Positions 28,968-38,331 of a stretch of 64,000 nt of DNA are shown here, in pieces. Below the pieces are notes generated by a model. That model did no database searches. It worked only from the letters and a program-made list of their open reading frames with translations, and had not been told where the DNA came from. Position numbers and translations under genes: made by a program. The DNA comes from Promethearchaeota archaeon (GTDB lineage: Archaea; Asgardarchaeota; Lokiarchaeia; Sigyniarchaeales; SOKP01): positions 1-64,000 of the forward strand of contig JAHLWS010000077.1 of NCBI GenBank assembly GCA_019057795.1. Reading direction: 5' to 3'. The first letter of the stretch is position 1. Each line of letters opens with the position of its first letter.

Positions 28968-31697
28968 ATGAAAGATAAATTAATTGAATATTGGTTTCCA
29001 ATCAATACTATCGGAATTGAGGGTCAAAAGGAGAAACAAGTTTCTATTGGAAGAATTCCAGTAATTCATTTGTATTTTGCTAGAAGGCCAACTTGCGCTG
29101 CAAGAGCTATTATTTTATCGAGTTTATTAGATATCCCCAATAGTGATGATCTCTTAAAATTTCAACTAAACCTTGTAGAAAATTACGGATTAAGAAAAAT
29201 TCCTAATCAATTGCTATACAATAAAAAGAATATGAAAATCAATAATGTTATTCAATCAATTCTATTAAAACAAAATACTCATCCTTCTAAAATAAGAGCA
29301 TTTGATCCATTTGCTGGAGGAGGAACATTCCCATTAGAAATGGAAAATCTTGGTATTGATACTTATGCTTCAGATTTGAATCCAGTCGCGGTTTTAATTG
29401 AGAAAGCTACATGTGAATATCCTCAGAAATTTGGATTGAAGTTAATTGAAGAACTTGAAAAATATTTTTTAATAGTTCAAAAAAAATTAGAACAAAGAAT
29501 CTCTCGAAAATATAATAATGACTTACATCCTGATAATCAAATTAATTTATTTTTATGGGCACGACAGATTCCTTGTCCCGAATGTGATCTTAATATTCCA
29601 CTGATAAAGAGATTCCTACTTTCAAAGAAATATAAATGGAGTCTCTTTCCAGAAATACCTAAAAGAGAAGAAAATAATGAAATAAAATTTTCTATTAAGT
29701 GGTCAAATAATTTAAATGGTTACTATTCGAGAGGAGTACTTTCATGTCCACGATGCGGAAAATCAATTCCTCGAGAAGAGGTTATTAATTTTATTTCTCA
29801 AAATAGAGATCATCATCGATTAATTGCTTTATATGAAGATTTTCCTGATAGAGAATCTAGCGCAACTGGAAGTTTTCGAATTCCAACCTCAACTGAAAAA
29901 AAAAATGCAGAAGTTGATAAAAATCAAATAATTGATAATTTCCTAGAAGATTATCCCGAAATAGATCTCAGATTTCCTGAAAAAGTACTACTTTGGAGAG
30001 TTCAAAAATTTGGTATTACATCTATTTTGAAATGTTTTAATTCTCGTCAACTGTTATTTTTAAAAGCACTTCTGGATATTATAAATGATTTAAAATCTGA
30101 GATTTGTAGAAGTTTAAATAATCCTGAATTCGCTAACGCAATAATTTTATATTTATCATTTGGTTTAACTAAGATCGCAGATTTTAATTCAGTTTTAACA
30201 GAATTGAAAACTTCTTCCAGTCCAGCAATTAGAAACACTTTTAAAAGAGCGGGGCTTTTTATGGTTGGTGCTTATATTGAAGGAAATCCAGTGAAAGAAA
30301 ATGCATCTGGAAGCTGGTTAAGATATTTTAATTCACTTAAAAGAGCACTAATTAATCTGATCTCACAACCAAGAATCAATAATAATTTGATTACAATTAA
30401 GCAAATGGATGCAATGGACTTGGAATATGAAGATGAAAGTATGGATTTTTGCTTTACAGATCCACCTTATTATGATAATATGCCTTATGCTTCATCTATG
30501 GATTTTTTTTATCCTTGGTTAAGAGAATTATTAAAAAATTCCTACCCAGAATTATTTTTAACTAGTTCAACACCAAAAGATACAGAATTAATTCAAGATA
30601 GATTTCGTCATGATAATTCTATAAAAAATGCGAAAATCTTTTATGAAAAAGGAATGGGTAAGGCTTTTTCTGAAATTTATCGAGTTCTTAAAAAAAATGG
30701 TTTAGCTGTGATAGTTTTTGCTCATAAGGATATAAACGCTTGGGAAACATTACTTCAAGCGATAAATGATTCAAAATTGGTAATAACAAGTACATGGCCA
30801 TTATTGATGGAGATGTCTCATGGCATGCGAACATTAAATGTTGTATCTTTAGATTCAGTTGTATTACTCGTCTGTAGAAAACTTAGGCGCGAACATCAAC
30901 GTTATTACGATGAAATTTTTAGACAGGAATTAGAACAAGTAATTCTGAAAGAACTTGAACGTCAATGGCGATTGGGATTAAGAGGGGCCGATTTCTTTTT
31001 AAGCTCGTTGGGGCCTGCCATTGAAGCGTTTAGTAAGTATGAAGCTGTACTTGATGTTAAAACGGATAAATCTTTAAACATTCACGAATACCTTAAATTT
31101 GTTGATACCATATTAATTAAATTTACTCTTAGTAAAACTCTAAACAAAGTTTATTCTAGTATTGATGCTGAAACTCAATTTTATTTAGTATGGAGGGCTT
31201 CATATAAGCTATCTTTATTACCTTATGATGAAGTTTGGAAATTTACACACACTTTAGGATTAGATGACTCCAGTTTAGAAGGTAAAATTATAATAAAAGT
31301 ACGGGTTAAATCTAAAACCTTATATAAATGTCTTGAAACATTAGATAAAAAAGAAAAATTCTTAGAAAAAAAATTTACTCCATCATCCCTAATCGAAGCT
31401 CTCCAACATTCTGGATTTTTATGGAGTGAGAATTCTCCCTTTCTTGACGAGATTATTAATACCTATCAAGAAAAATATAGTGATGAGTTCTGGCATGTAG
31501 CTCAAGCATTATCCAACATTCAACCAGAGGCAAATGAAACCAGGTTATTCTTGGGCTTAATGAGAAAATATGGAAAAGGATTGAAATTAAAAATCAAATC
31601 CAATGGAGTAAAAAAGAAATCAAAAATTGTTCAAAAAACATTTAATATTGAAGGAAACAATGTTATCTTAAAGAGAGATAAAGAGGTGGAAAAATAA
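28968..31697 (+). CDS. DUF1156 adenine-specific DNA methylase with Zn ribbon (COG1743 type)
   Basis: DPFAGGGTFPLEMENLGIDTYASDLNPVAVLIEKA; CPEC/CPRC; FTDPPYYDNMPYA. Confidence 0.92.
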   Translation: MKDKLIEYWFPINTIGIEGQKEKQVSIGRIPVIHLYFARRPTCAARAIILSSLLDIPNSDDLLKFQLNLVENYGLRKIPNQLLYNKKNMKINNVIQSILLKQNTHPSKIRAFDPFAGGGTFPLEMENLGIDTYASDLNPVAVLIEKATCEYPQKFGLKLIEELEKYFLIVQKKLEQRISRKYNNDLHPDNQINLFLWARQIPCPECDLNIPLIKRFLLSKKYKWSLFPEIPKREENNEIKFSIKWSNNLNGYYSRGVLSCPRCGKSIPREEVINFISQNRDHHRLIALYEDFPDRESSATGSFRIPTSTEKKNAEVDKNQIIDNFLEDYPEIDLRFPEKVLLWRVQKFGITSILKCFNSRQLLFLKALLDIINDLKSEICRSLNNPEFANAIILYLSFGLTKIADFNSVLTELKTSSSPAIRNTFKRAGLFMVGAYIEGNPVKENASGSWLRYFNSLKRALINLISQPRINNNLITIKQMDAMDLEYEDESMDFCFTDPPYYDNMPYASSMDFFYPWLRELLKNSYPELFLTSSTPKDTELIQDRFRHDNSIKNAKIFYEKGMGKAFSEIYRVLKKNGLAVIVFAHKDINAWETLLQAINDSKLVITSTWPLLMEMSHGMRTLNVVSLDSVVLLVCRKLRREHQRYYDEIFRQELEQVILKELERQWRLGLRGADFFLSSLGPAIEAFSKYEAVLDVKTDKSLNIHEYLKFVDTILIKFTLSKTLNKVYSSIDAETQFYLVWRASYKLSLLPYDEVWKFTHTLGLDDSSLEGKIIIKVRVKSKTLYKCLETLDKKEKFLEKKFTPSSLIEALQHSGFLWSENSPFLDEIINTYQEKYSDEFWHVAQALSNIQPEANETRLFLGLMRKYGKGLKLKIKSNGVKKKSKIVQKTFNIEGNNVILKRDKEVEK

Positions 31698-31699
31698 AT

Positions 31700-34495
31700 A
31701 TGAATTTATGGACGCAAAATATAACCCCCAGAAGTGAAATTGTAAATGAACCTATAAACGAAAGCACCTTTGCAGCAAGGTTAGACGAAGTAGTCTCAGG
31801 AAGAGCTGCTCCTTATTATCGAGATCCCGTTTTGTTTTTTGATAATACACATATTACTAAAGGTATGGAGAAACTATTAAATATAGCTGGTCAGACCTTT
31901 TCTACGAATAAATGCCCAGGCAATAATGTAATTGAACTCCAAACTAGCTTTGGTGGGGGAAAAACGCATTGTCTTGTTGCGTTATATCATTTATCTCAAC
32001 GACCAAATTTATTAAATGAACATCCTAATCTCTCGTCTTTGAAAATAAAAGCGGTCGATTCGAATCTTAAAGTAAAGTGCTGTGTTCTTGTTGGTTTGGA
32101 TTATAACATTAGTGAACCTCGATCTGTTTCTATTGATGGTAAACAAATGCCTTTAAATACTTGGTGGGGTGAGATAGCTTATCAATTAGGAGGTGAAAAA
32201 GCGTATAAAAAAATACAATCGAATGATAAAGATTGGATACCGCCCTCTAAGTCTTCTCTTAATGAAGTATTTAAAACGATTGATAACCCGTGTTTAATTC
32301 TACTTGATGAGATTGTGCATTATTTAATAAATGTACATAAAAAAAACCCAGAATATTACGGGCTTATGATAAACTTTTTCCAAGTTCTAGTTGAGGAAGT
32401 ATCAAATCATCCTAATGTCATTTTAGTTTTTACATTACCTGCTTCTGATTTGGAATTAGTGAATAAATTGGGTCGCCAAGCATTTCATACAATTGATAAA
32501 CACACAAAAAGGCATAAAACAACAATCGATCCTGTTCAATATGAAGAAGTATATCATATTATTCGATGTAGGTTATTTGAACCAGTAAATCAATCTCAAG
32601 ATGATGGAATAAAAAGAGTTTGCAATGATTATCTAAATTATTATATGTCGAAAAAGAAATTTTTTCCAGAAAAAGTAACTAAAAAAGATATTACTAAGAG
32701 ATCTCTTTCTTTCAATGAAAAAATGAATATTGGATATCCTTTTCATCCCGCATTAATCGATGTTTTATATCAAAAATGGGGGCCTCATCCAGATTTTCAA
32801 CGGACGCGTGGTATTTTACGAGTTTTTGCTAAAATTTTAAATGCCGCTTATAGAAATATAAAATCGGATATTATCACAATAGGAGATGTTCCCCTAACGG
32901 ATGCATCCGTAAAAGGTGAACTGCTTGGATATTTAGGTACTAATTTTGAGCCTGTATTAACAACAGATTTGGGGCGAGCTACTGACCTTGAAGAAAGCCT
33001 AGGTGATGATTATTTAACTTTTCATTTAGGACAAGCGATATTTACAGGCTTTTTTTTCCATTCAATGAGATCTACCACAACTAATATTGGTGCAACAAGA
33101 GAAGAACTATGTTTAGCTATATTAAAACCCAGTATCAAATATCCAGCGTTAGTAATTGATATGTTGGAAGAAATGAAAAATCATTTATTTCATCTTTTCG
33201 AGATGGGAGACAGATATTATTTATTAACACAAGCAAATCCAGTTTCCATGATCTTAGCTGAAAAAGAGAATCTATCTCAAGATACAATTAAAATAGAAGC
33301 TTTCATTGAAAAACTCATGGATAAAGCTATTCCTAAAGCACATAGCGTAATAATTTGGCCTGACGATTCAAAAAATATCCCAGATCAATCCAATATCACG
33401 CTAATCGCAATGAATCCTAACTATTTAGTTCCAAAAGGTTTATCGCTTCTGCCAAATGTTTTTGCTTCTAAAATCGAAGATTGGATGACAACTAGAGGAA
33501 CAGTTCCAAGAGAAAATAAAAATGGGTTAGTTTTTATATTTTTTGAGGAAACCGAATATATAAGCTTAAGGGATAATGTTTTAGACCTAATGGCAATAGA
33601 GAATGTCATTAAGCAAGCTAAAAACAGTTCAATTCTTGAAAAGGCTCAAATAAATGATTTAACGATAAAGAAAAAGAATTTAGAGACATACCTTCCTAAA
33701 TTAATTATTTCCTCTTATTCTTATATTGGTAGACCAACCCTTTCTAATATTGATGGGATTTCGAAGGTAACTCTCTCTTTATATAGTATAGATAATTCTA
33801 AGAGAATTTTTGTTCAACGTATTAAAGAAGAAATGAAAACCCGTGATTGGTTGTTAGATCAAATAGGGCGTAAAATAATTCCCTCGAATTTTTCTGATTA
33901 TATCACTACACATGAACTATGGCAGCGTCAATTCAATGTTCCAGGGCTCGAATTGTATGACGATAAGAAGGTTCTCTTATCTGCTATTCAATCTATTATC
34001 AGTACCACGAAAGAAGGACATGAAAAATTTGGTTTTGGTAATCTTAAAGAAGATCAAAATTTCACTGATAATTTAAAACCTGATGATTTTACCTTCTTTG
34101 CAAAACCGGGAACTCAAGTTCAAATGAGAGATTTGAAAGTCTCGGGAACATCATATCTTATGTCTGAATCCTTTTTAAAAAAAATTGAGTCTAACGCATC
34201 ACCTCCTGAACCCCCGATTGATGAACCACCAATTGACGAACCACCAGGATTATCAGATACAGAAACAAATATAAAATTAAATTTGGATGTTTCATGGGAT
34301 CGTATTAATGATTTAAGAAAGTTTGTGACTTTGTGCAATTTTCTTGGTCAAAAAGATCCAAATACCAGAGGTAAATTCACCCTTGAATTCAAATCAGAAT
34401 CTGCTCTTTCAAAATTAGTTTTTAAAAATTTGAAAAAAGCTTTGGAAGATTTAAAAGTTCTTTGGGGGGATGATATCACAATTGAGTTTGAGTAA
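31700..34495 (+). CDS. DUF499 AAA+ ATPase (COG1483 type)
   Basis: LQTSFGGGKTHCLVALYHL; CLILLDEIVHYLI; DFQRTRGILRVFAKI. Confidence 0.92.
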   Translation: MNLWTQNITPRSEIVNEPINESTFAARLDEVVSGRAAPYYRDPVLFFDNTHITKGMEKLLNIAGQTFSTNKCPGNNVIELQTSFGGGKTHCLVALYHLSQRPNLLNEHPNLSSLKIKAVDSNLKVKCCVLVGLDYNISEPRSVSIDGKQMPLNTWWGEIAYQLGGEKAYKKIQSNDKDWIPPSKSSLNEVFKTIDNPCLILLDEIVHYLINVHKKNPEYYGLMINFFQVLVEEVSNHPNVILVFTLPASDLELVNKLGRQAFHTIDKHTKRHKTTIDPVQYEEVYHIIRCRLFEPVNQSQDDGIKRVCNDYLNYYMSKKKFFPEKVTKKDITKRSLSFNEKMNIGYPFHPALIDVLYQKWGPHPDFQRTRGILRVFAKILNAAYRNIKSDIITIGDVPLTDASVKGELLGYLGTNFEPVLTTDLGRATDLEESLGDDYLTFHLGQAIFTGFFFHSMRSTTTNIGATREELCLAILKPSIKYPALVIDMLEEMKNHLFHLFEMGDRYYLLTQANPVSMILAEKENLSQDTIKIEAFIEKLMDKAIPKAHSVIIWPDDSKNIPDQSNITLIAMNPNYLVPKGLSLLPNVFASKIEDWMTTRGTVPRENKNGLVFIFFEETEYISLRDNVLDLMAIENVIKQAKNSSILEKAQINDLTIKKKNLETYLPKLIISSYSYIGRPTLSNIDGISKVTLSLYSIDNSKRIFVQRIKEEMKTRDWLLDQIGRKIIPSNFSDYITTHELWQRQFNVPGLELYDDKKVLLSAIQSIISTTKEGHEKFGFGNLKEDQNFTDNLKPDDFTFFAKPGTQVQMRDLKVSGTSYLMSESFLKKIESNASPPEPPIDEPPIDEPPGLSDTETNIKLNLDVSWDRINDLRKFVTLCNFLGQKDPNTRGKFTLEFKSESALSKLVFKNLKKALEDLKVLWGDDITIEFE

Positions 34496-34506
34496 TCCTC
34501 TTAAAT

Positions 34507-35106
34507 TTAATCCAGAGGAGAGATTATAACAAAATATAATGAATTTTTACAAAGTAATATCTTTTTATTATTTTGAAGAATTGAGATATTTTTTTTAAGA
34601 ATTCTACAAGCTTCACCAAGATGGAGAAAATTATAGTATTTATTATGAAAAAAAACTATGATTTGAGAATTTCTACTTTCAACCAACTCAAGAAATTTAT
34701 CCCTATTAAAATCTAGCCCTTTCAATGAAAAGGAATTAGATATTTTTCTATCTGATAATACTTTTTCAAAAGAATCAAGCGCTCCAAATATCATTGATTT
34801 CTTTTTGTTGACAAATCCAATATTATTTTTTAAAGCAATCCATTCATCTCCTAATTCTTCTACTAAACTTTCATAAGAAACCTCGTTCGATGTATTTTGG
34901 TTGTCTAATTCAGCTTCAGTTTCTTTCTTTTTAGATATTCTATCTAAAGATTTATGTAAAGACTCAATATTTAAGTTTTGATTGTCTGTAGTACTATTAA
35001 GGTTATTAAAAAATCGCTTTAAATTCAATTGAATTATTTTTTTTTCATTCATTATATCTTTTTCTTTTTTACAATCCATTTTACATATATATATACTCAA
35101 AATCAT
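34507..35106 (-). CDS. Hypothetical protein
   Basis: 199 aa ORF; no motif recognised. Confidence 0.45.
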   Translation of the reverse strand: MILSIYICKMDCKKEKDIMNEKKIIQLNLKRFFNNLNSTTDNQNLNIESLHKSLDRISKKKETEAELDNQNTSNEVSYESLVEELGDEWIALKNNIGFVNKKKSMIFGALDSFEKVLSDRKISNSFSLKGLDFNRDKFLELVESRNSQIIVFFHNKYYNFLHLGEACRILKKNISILQNNKKILLCKNSLYFVIISPLD

Positions 35107-35354
35107 TCTCTCTTTTTGTAATAATCTTATTGATCTATTATTCTATTAATAAATCCGCAGATTTTATTAAGAGATAAATAAAATTTATAATGATTTTAAC
35201 TACTATAATTTCTTCTTATTTAAACAAAAAAAAGACCTTGAAAATTTGGGGATAAATATTGGGTTAGCTTATTTTTTTTCAGTTTTTAAAAGATTTAAAT
35301 TTCGCTTGAATCAGTATTTTTTAATTAATAAAAATCATATTTGATTTCTTTACA

Positions 35355-35489
35355 CTAATCTTCATCTTGATCGTCTTTATTTTCCTGATGATTTGGATTC
35401 AATTGATCAGAACGATTATCCATTGAAGCTTGGTATGCTGGATTGTTTGGATTCATGCTATTGGACCTATCATCATTTCTTTTTCCCAT
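35355..35489 (-). CDS. Small NPNNPAY-motif protein (44 aa)
   Basis: MGKRNDDRSNSMNPNNPAYQASMDNRSDQLNPNHQENKDDQDED*; GAGGTGAGAAAT upstream. Confidence 0.55.
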   Translation of the reverse strand: MGKRNDDRSNSMNPNNPAYQASMDNRSDQLNPNHQENKDDQDED

Positions 35490-35557
35490 TATTTCTCACC
35501 TCTTCTCCTTGTCGATTTTTTTTTCACCCATTAACAAAAAAATAAGATCATTTATAA

Positions 35558-35583
35558 ATATTATTGATTTAGATCAATAATAT
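35558..35583. promoter_or_regulatory. 11-bp-arm inverted repeat upstream of the CARF operon (candidate operator)
   Basis: ATATTATTGAT-TTAG-ATCAATAATAT. Confidence 0.6.
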
Positions 35584-35650
35584 AGAGAAAAAACAATATT
35601 TAAATTTGAAAAACTCCAATAATAAATAAAGATGAATAAAGTGATTTCTA

Positions 35651-36316
35651 ATGAAAATACAAATTGCTACTTTTGCAGGGGTTCCGAGTCATATTTATGA
35701 TGCAGAAAAACATTTCCATGCAGAAAAACTATTTTTAATCCTTAGTGATGAAAATAAAGATGATAACTACCAAGAGAATCAAGAATTTATTTCAAATATT
35801 AATGAAGTATCTCAATTTTACGGAAAATTAAATGTTCCCATTATGAAGGTGTATGTGAACTATAAGAACTTTATAGAAATGACATTTAAGTTGGCTAATC
35901 TTCTAAGAGAATTTCAAGAAGGTGATGAGATTTTATTAAATCTAAGCGGTGGTAGAAGATCAATGCCGATCTCATTAATCTATGCGGGAACATTTATTAG
36001 TAATTTCAAAGATATTAATATTAAGTGTGTAGTAATTCCAGAAGATAAAACTTATGAACCATTCAATCTACTTCCAAACTATTTACCAGACAGTATTGAT
36101 GTTAAATTAATGTCTAAATTATCGGAGAAAAAGCCATTAACTGAATTAGAAGAATTTTTAGGAATAAAACAGCCTACAATTTCAATGAGGCTCAAGCGAC
36201 TAGAAAAGTATGAATACATTATCCTTAATGGTAGAGAAAGGAATTTAACAGATTTAGGACACATGGTGGTAGATATTAACGTATCAAGGTTAAATAATAT
36301 AAAGGAGAAAAACTAA
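35651..36316 (+). CDS. CARF-wHTH protein (Csa3-like)
   Basis: MKIQIATFAG...ILLNLSGGRRSMPISLIYAGTFI (CARF GG-R motif); C-terminal wHTH PLTELEEFLGIKQPTISMRLKRLEKYEYI. Confidence 0.8.
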   Translation: MKIQIATFAGVPSHIYDAEKHFHAEKLFLILSDENKDDNYQENQEFISNINEVSQFYGKLNVPIMKVYVNYKNFIEMTFKLANLLREFQEGDEILLNLSGGRRSMPISLIYAGTFISNFKDINIKCVVIPEDKTYEPFNLLPNYLPDSIDVKLMSKLSEKKPLTELEEFLGIKQPTISMRLKRLEKYEYIILNGRERNLTDLGHMVVDINVSRLNNIKEKN

Positions 36317-36317
36317 G

Positions 36318-37172
36318 ATGATTACTTGGATAACAACGGTAGGTTGGAGCCCTTTTGCTGTAATCAATCCAGTTTGGGCGTATTGCAAGGAATTTAAGGA
36401 GTGCCCAAGTAAGTTTATATTGGTTCATACTGAAAATGAAAGAATTAAAAAAAACCTCTCTCTTGTTAAATCTTATCTCAAGGAGATCGCTTGGGGGTAT
36501 TCGAATGAAAATTTTTTGGAAAATAATATAATTATCCATCAAATTGATGGTGAAGATATTCAAAATTATGCTAATACTCTAAAAAAAATAATCTCAACAG
36601 AAATAGATAACAGTCCTAAAAAAATCATCTTAGATATGACACCTGGGAGAAAATACATGTCTGCGATTAACGTATATTATGGTCTACAGAGATCCAATAT
36701 TCCAATCCAAGTTTTCTATTTACACCTAGAAGAGAGTAGATATCAAGATGTCCCATATCCTTTAACTCCTATTATTAAAAATGATTTGGTAGATATAATC
36801 GATTCAACGGAGATATTTACTAAAGACATAGGAGAACTCAAAGATAGCAAAGTAGAGATTGGAAATGAGCAATTGGATGATATTGTGAAGCGAATTGGAA
36901 GTGATCAAGAGAGAAGGGAAAAATTGATTTTACTGGCAATTTCAAAGGGATTAAGTTCCAAAAATAAAATAAGCCGATTTCTATATGACGAGGGCGATTC
37001 TATCCAAGGCTCTGAACTTAGAAAACTAATAAAGAAATTAGAAAGTAAAAACCTAATAAAAACTACAAAAATGAGGAATAAAGCAACAGAGTATCTCGGA
37101 TATAAAATAATAGAGAAGGGTTTAGATTTATTAAAAAAAATCCAAAGAGAGAATAGAAATGAAAGAAAATAA
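36318..37172 (+). CDS. CARF-wHTH protein, second copy
   Basis: KKIILDMTPGRKYMSAINVYYGLQ; C-terminal wHTH. Confidence 0.78.
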   Translation: MITWITTVGWSPFAVINPVWAYCKEFKECPSKFILVHTENERIKKNLSLVKSYLKEIAWGYSNENFLENNIIIHQIDGEDIQNYANTLKKIISTEIDNSPKKIILDMTPGRKYMSAINVYYGLQRSNIPIQVFYLHLEESRYQDVPYPLTPIIKNDLVDIIDSTEIFTKDIGELKDSKVEIGNEQLDDIVKRIGSDQERREKLILLAISKGLSSKNKISRFLYDEGDSIQGSELRKLIKKLESKNLIKTTKMRNKATEYLGYKIIEKGLDLLKKIQRENRNERK

Positions 37173-38247
37173 TGCAACTCTATCAATTCAACAGTCAATG
37201 CTGCTGTTGAATGAATTATATTTGGATGCTAAAACGAGATTTGTGATAAAAGACTGCTTATATGGATTAGAATTAATGGAAGTCGAGTTATCTGAGAAAG
37301 TTGATATTAATATTTGGGTTAAACCCAAAGACATTGAAGATGCATACAATAAGATAATTCCAAAATACGCCTATGAATTTCCAAACAAATTTGATTATTT
37401 TGATATATTTCTACGCTCTGGATTCTTTTTTAATAATTACTATCAGAAATTTTTTGAAAATAGTATAAATGCAAATGAAGATACAAATTTATTAGAAGGA
37501 GATTTACCTATTGCACTTGCATTTGATACAAATTTATATTACAATCTGTTCTTCGATCAATTAACCGAATTGCTCCGCAAAAGATATGGATCTCCTCCTT
37601 ATTTGATAAATTTTTTATGTTCGACTGGTGTTAAAAAAGAGCTGACGGGGTATGAATGGAAATATAAATCAAACGATATAGAAGATTTTAAGGAAATTTG
37701 TAAAGATCCTGATGTAATTGATAACTTTCTCAATCAAAATAAACTCAGATCAAGATTATGGCATCTAGGACATGTAGATTATTTAGATTCGATTGATTCA
37801 ACTCAGTCAAAAATAGTTGATATGGATAAAACCATAGAAACTGATGATATGGATTCTAAAATTCTTGAGGGTCTTGTCGAATATATTAACCAGCAAAATA
37901 TTAAACTTTACTTGTATAGCCAAGATTCCGACTTCATTTCGAGAGCTAAAGGGAATCGAAACGTCATTCCTATTTATTTGGATAAGATTCCGTTTCATAA
38001 GCTAAATAGTCGATTATCTTGCGAATGGGAGCAATTTGCAAAGTTACTTTATGTAATATTAATTACATTTGGAGCTATTCGACTGGAATTTGAAGATTCT
38101 GCCTTATCCACTTTTGGTATTTGGAAAGGAAAGAAATACCATCATTGGCTCGATAAGAGCATAAAGATTGTATCAAAAGATAATATTATAACTAATATCC
38201 AAAAGGACCTACAAATCCTTGAGAATATAAAATTTAAGGAGGTATAA
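37159..38247 (+). CDS. PIN-like nuclease domain protein
   Basis: ALAFDTNLYYNLFF; CSTGVKKELTG; DMDSKILEGLVEY; LYLYSQDSDFISRA match the PIN acidic-residue pattern. Confidence 0.65.
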   Translation: MKENNATLSIQQSMLLLNELYLDAKTRFVIKDCLYGLELMEVELSEKVDINIWVKPKDIEDAYNKIIPKYAYEFPNKFDYFDIFLRSGFFFNNYYQKFFENSINANEDTNLLEGDLPIALAFDTNLYYNLFFDQLTELLRKRYGSPPYLINFLCSTGVKKELTGYEWKYKSNDIEDFKEICKDPDVIDNFLNQNKLRSRLWHLGHVDYLDSIDSTQSKIVDMDKTIETDDMDSKILEGLVEYINQQNIKLYLYSQDSDFISRAKGNRNVIPIYLDKIPFHKLNSRLSCEWEQFAKLLYVILITFGAIRLEFEDSALSTFGIWKGKKYHHWLDKSIKIVSKDNIITNIQKDLQILENIKFKEV

Positions 38248-38331
38248 CATACATGCGTAATCACTTCTATTTCTATATCGGAAGATATGAAAAATTGTAT
38301 TCTTTAAATGATAGCAATTATTTAGGGGAGG

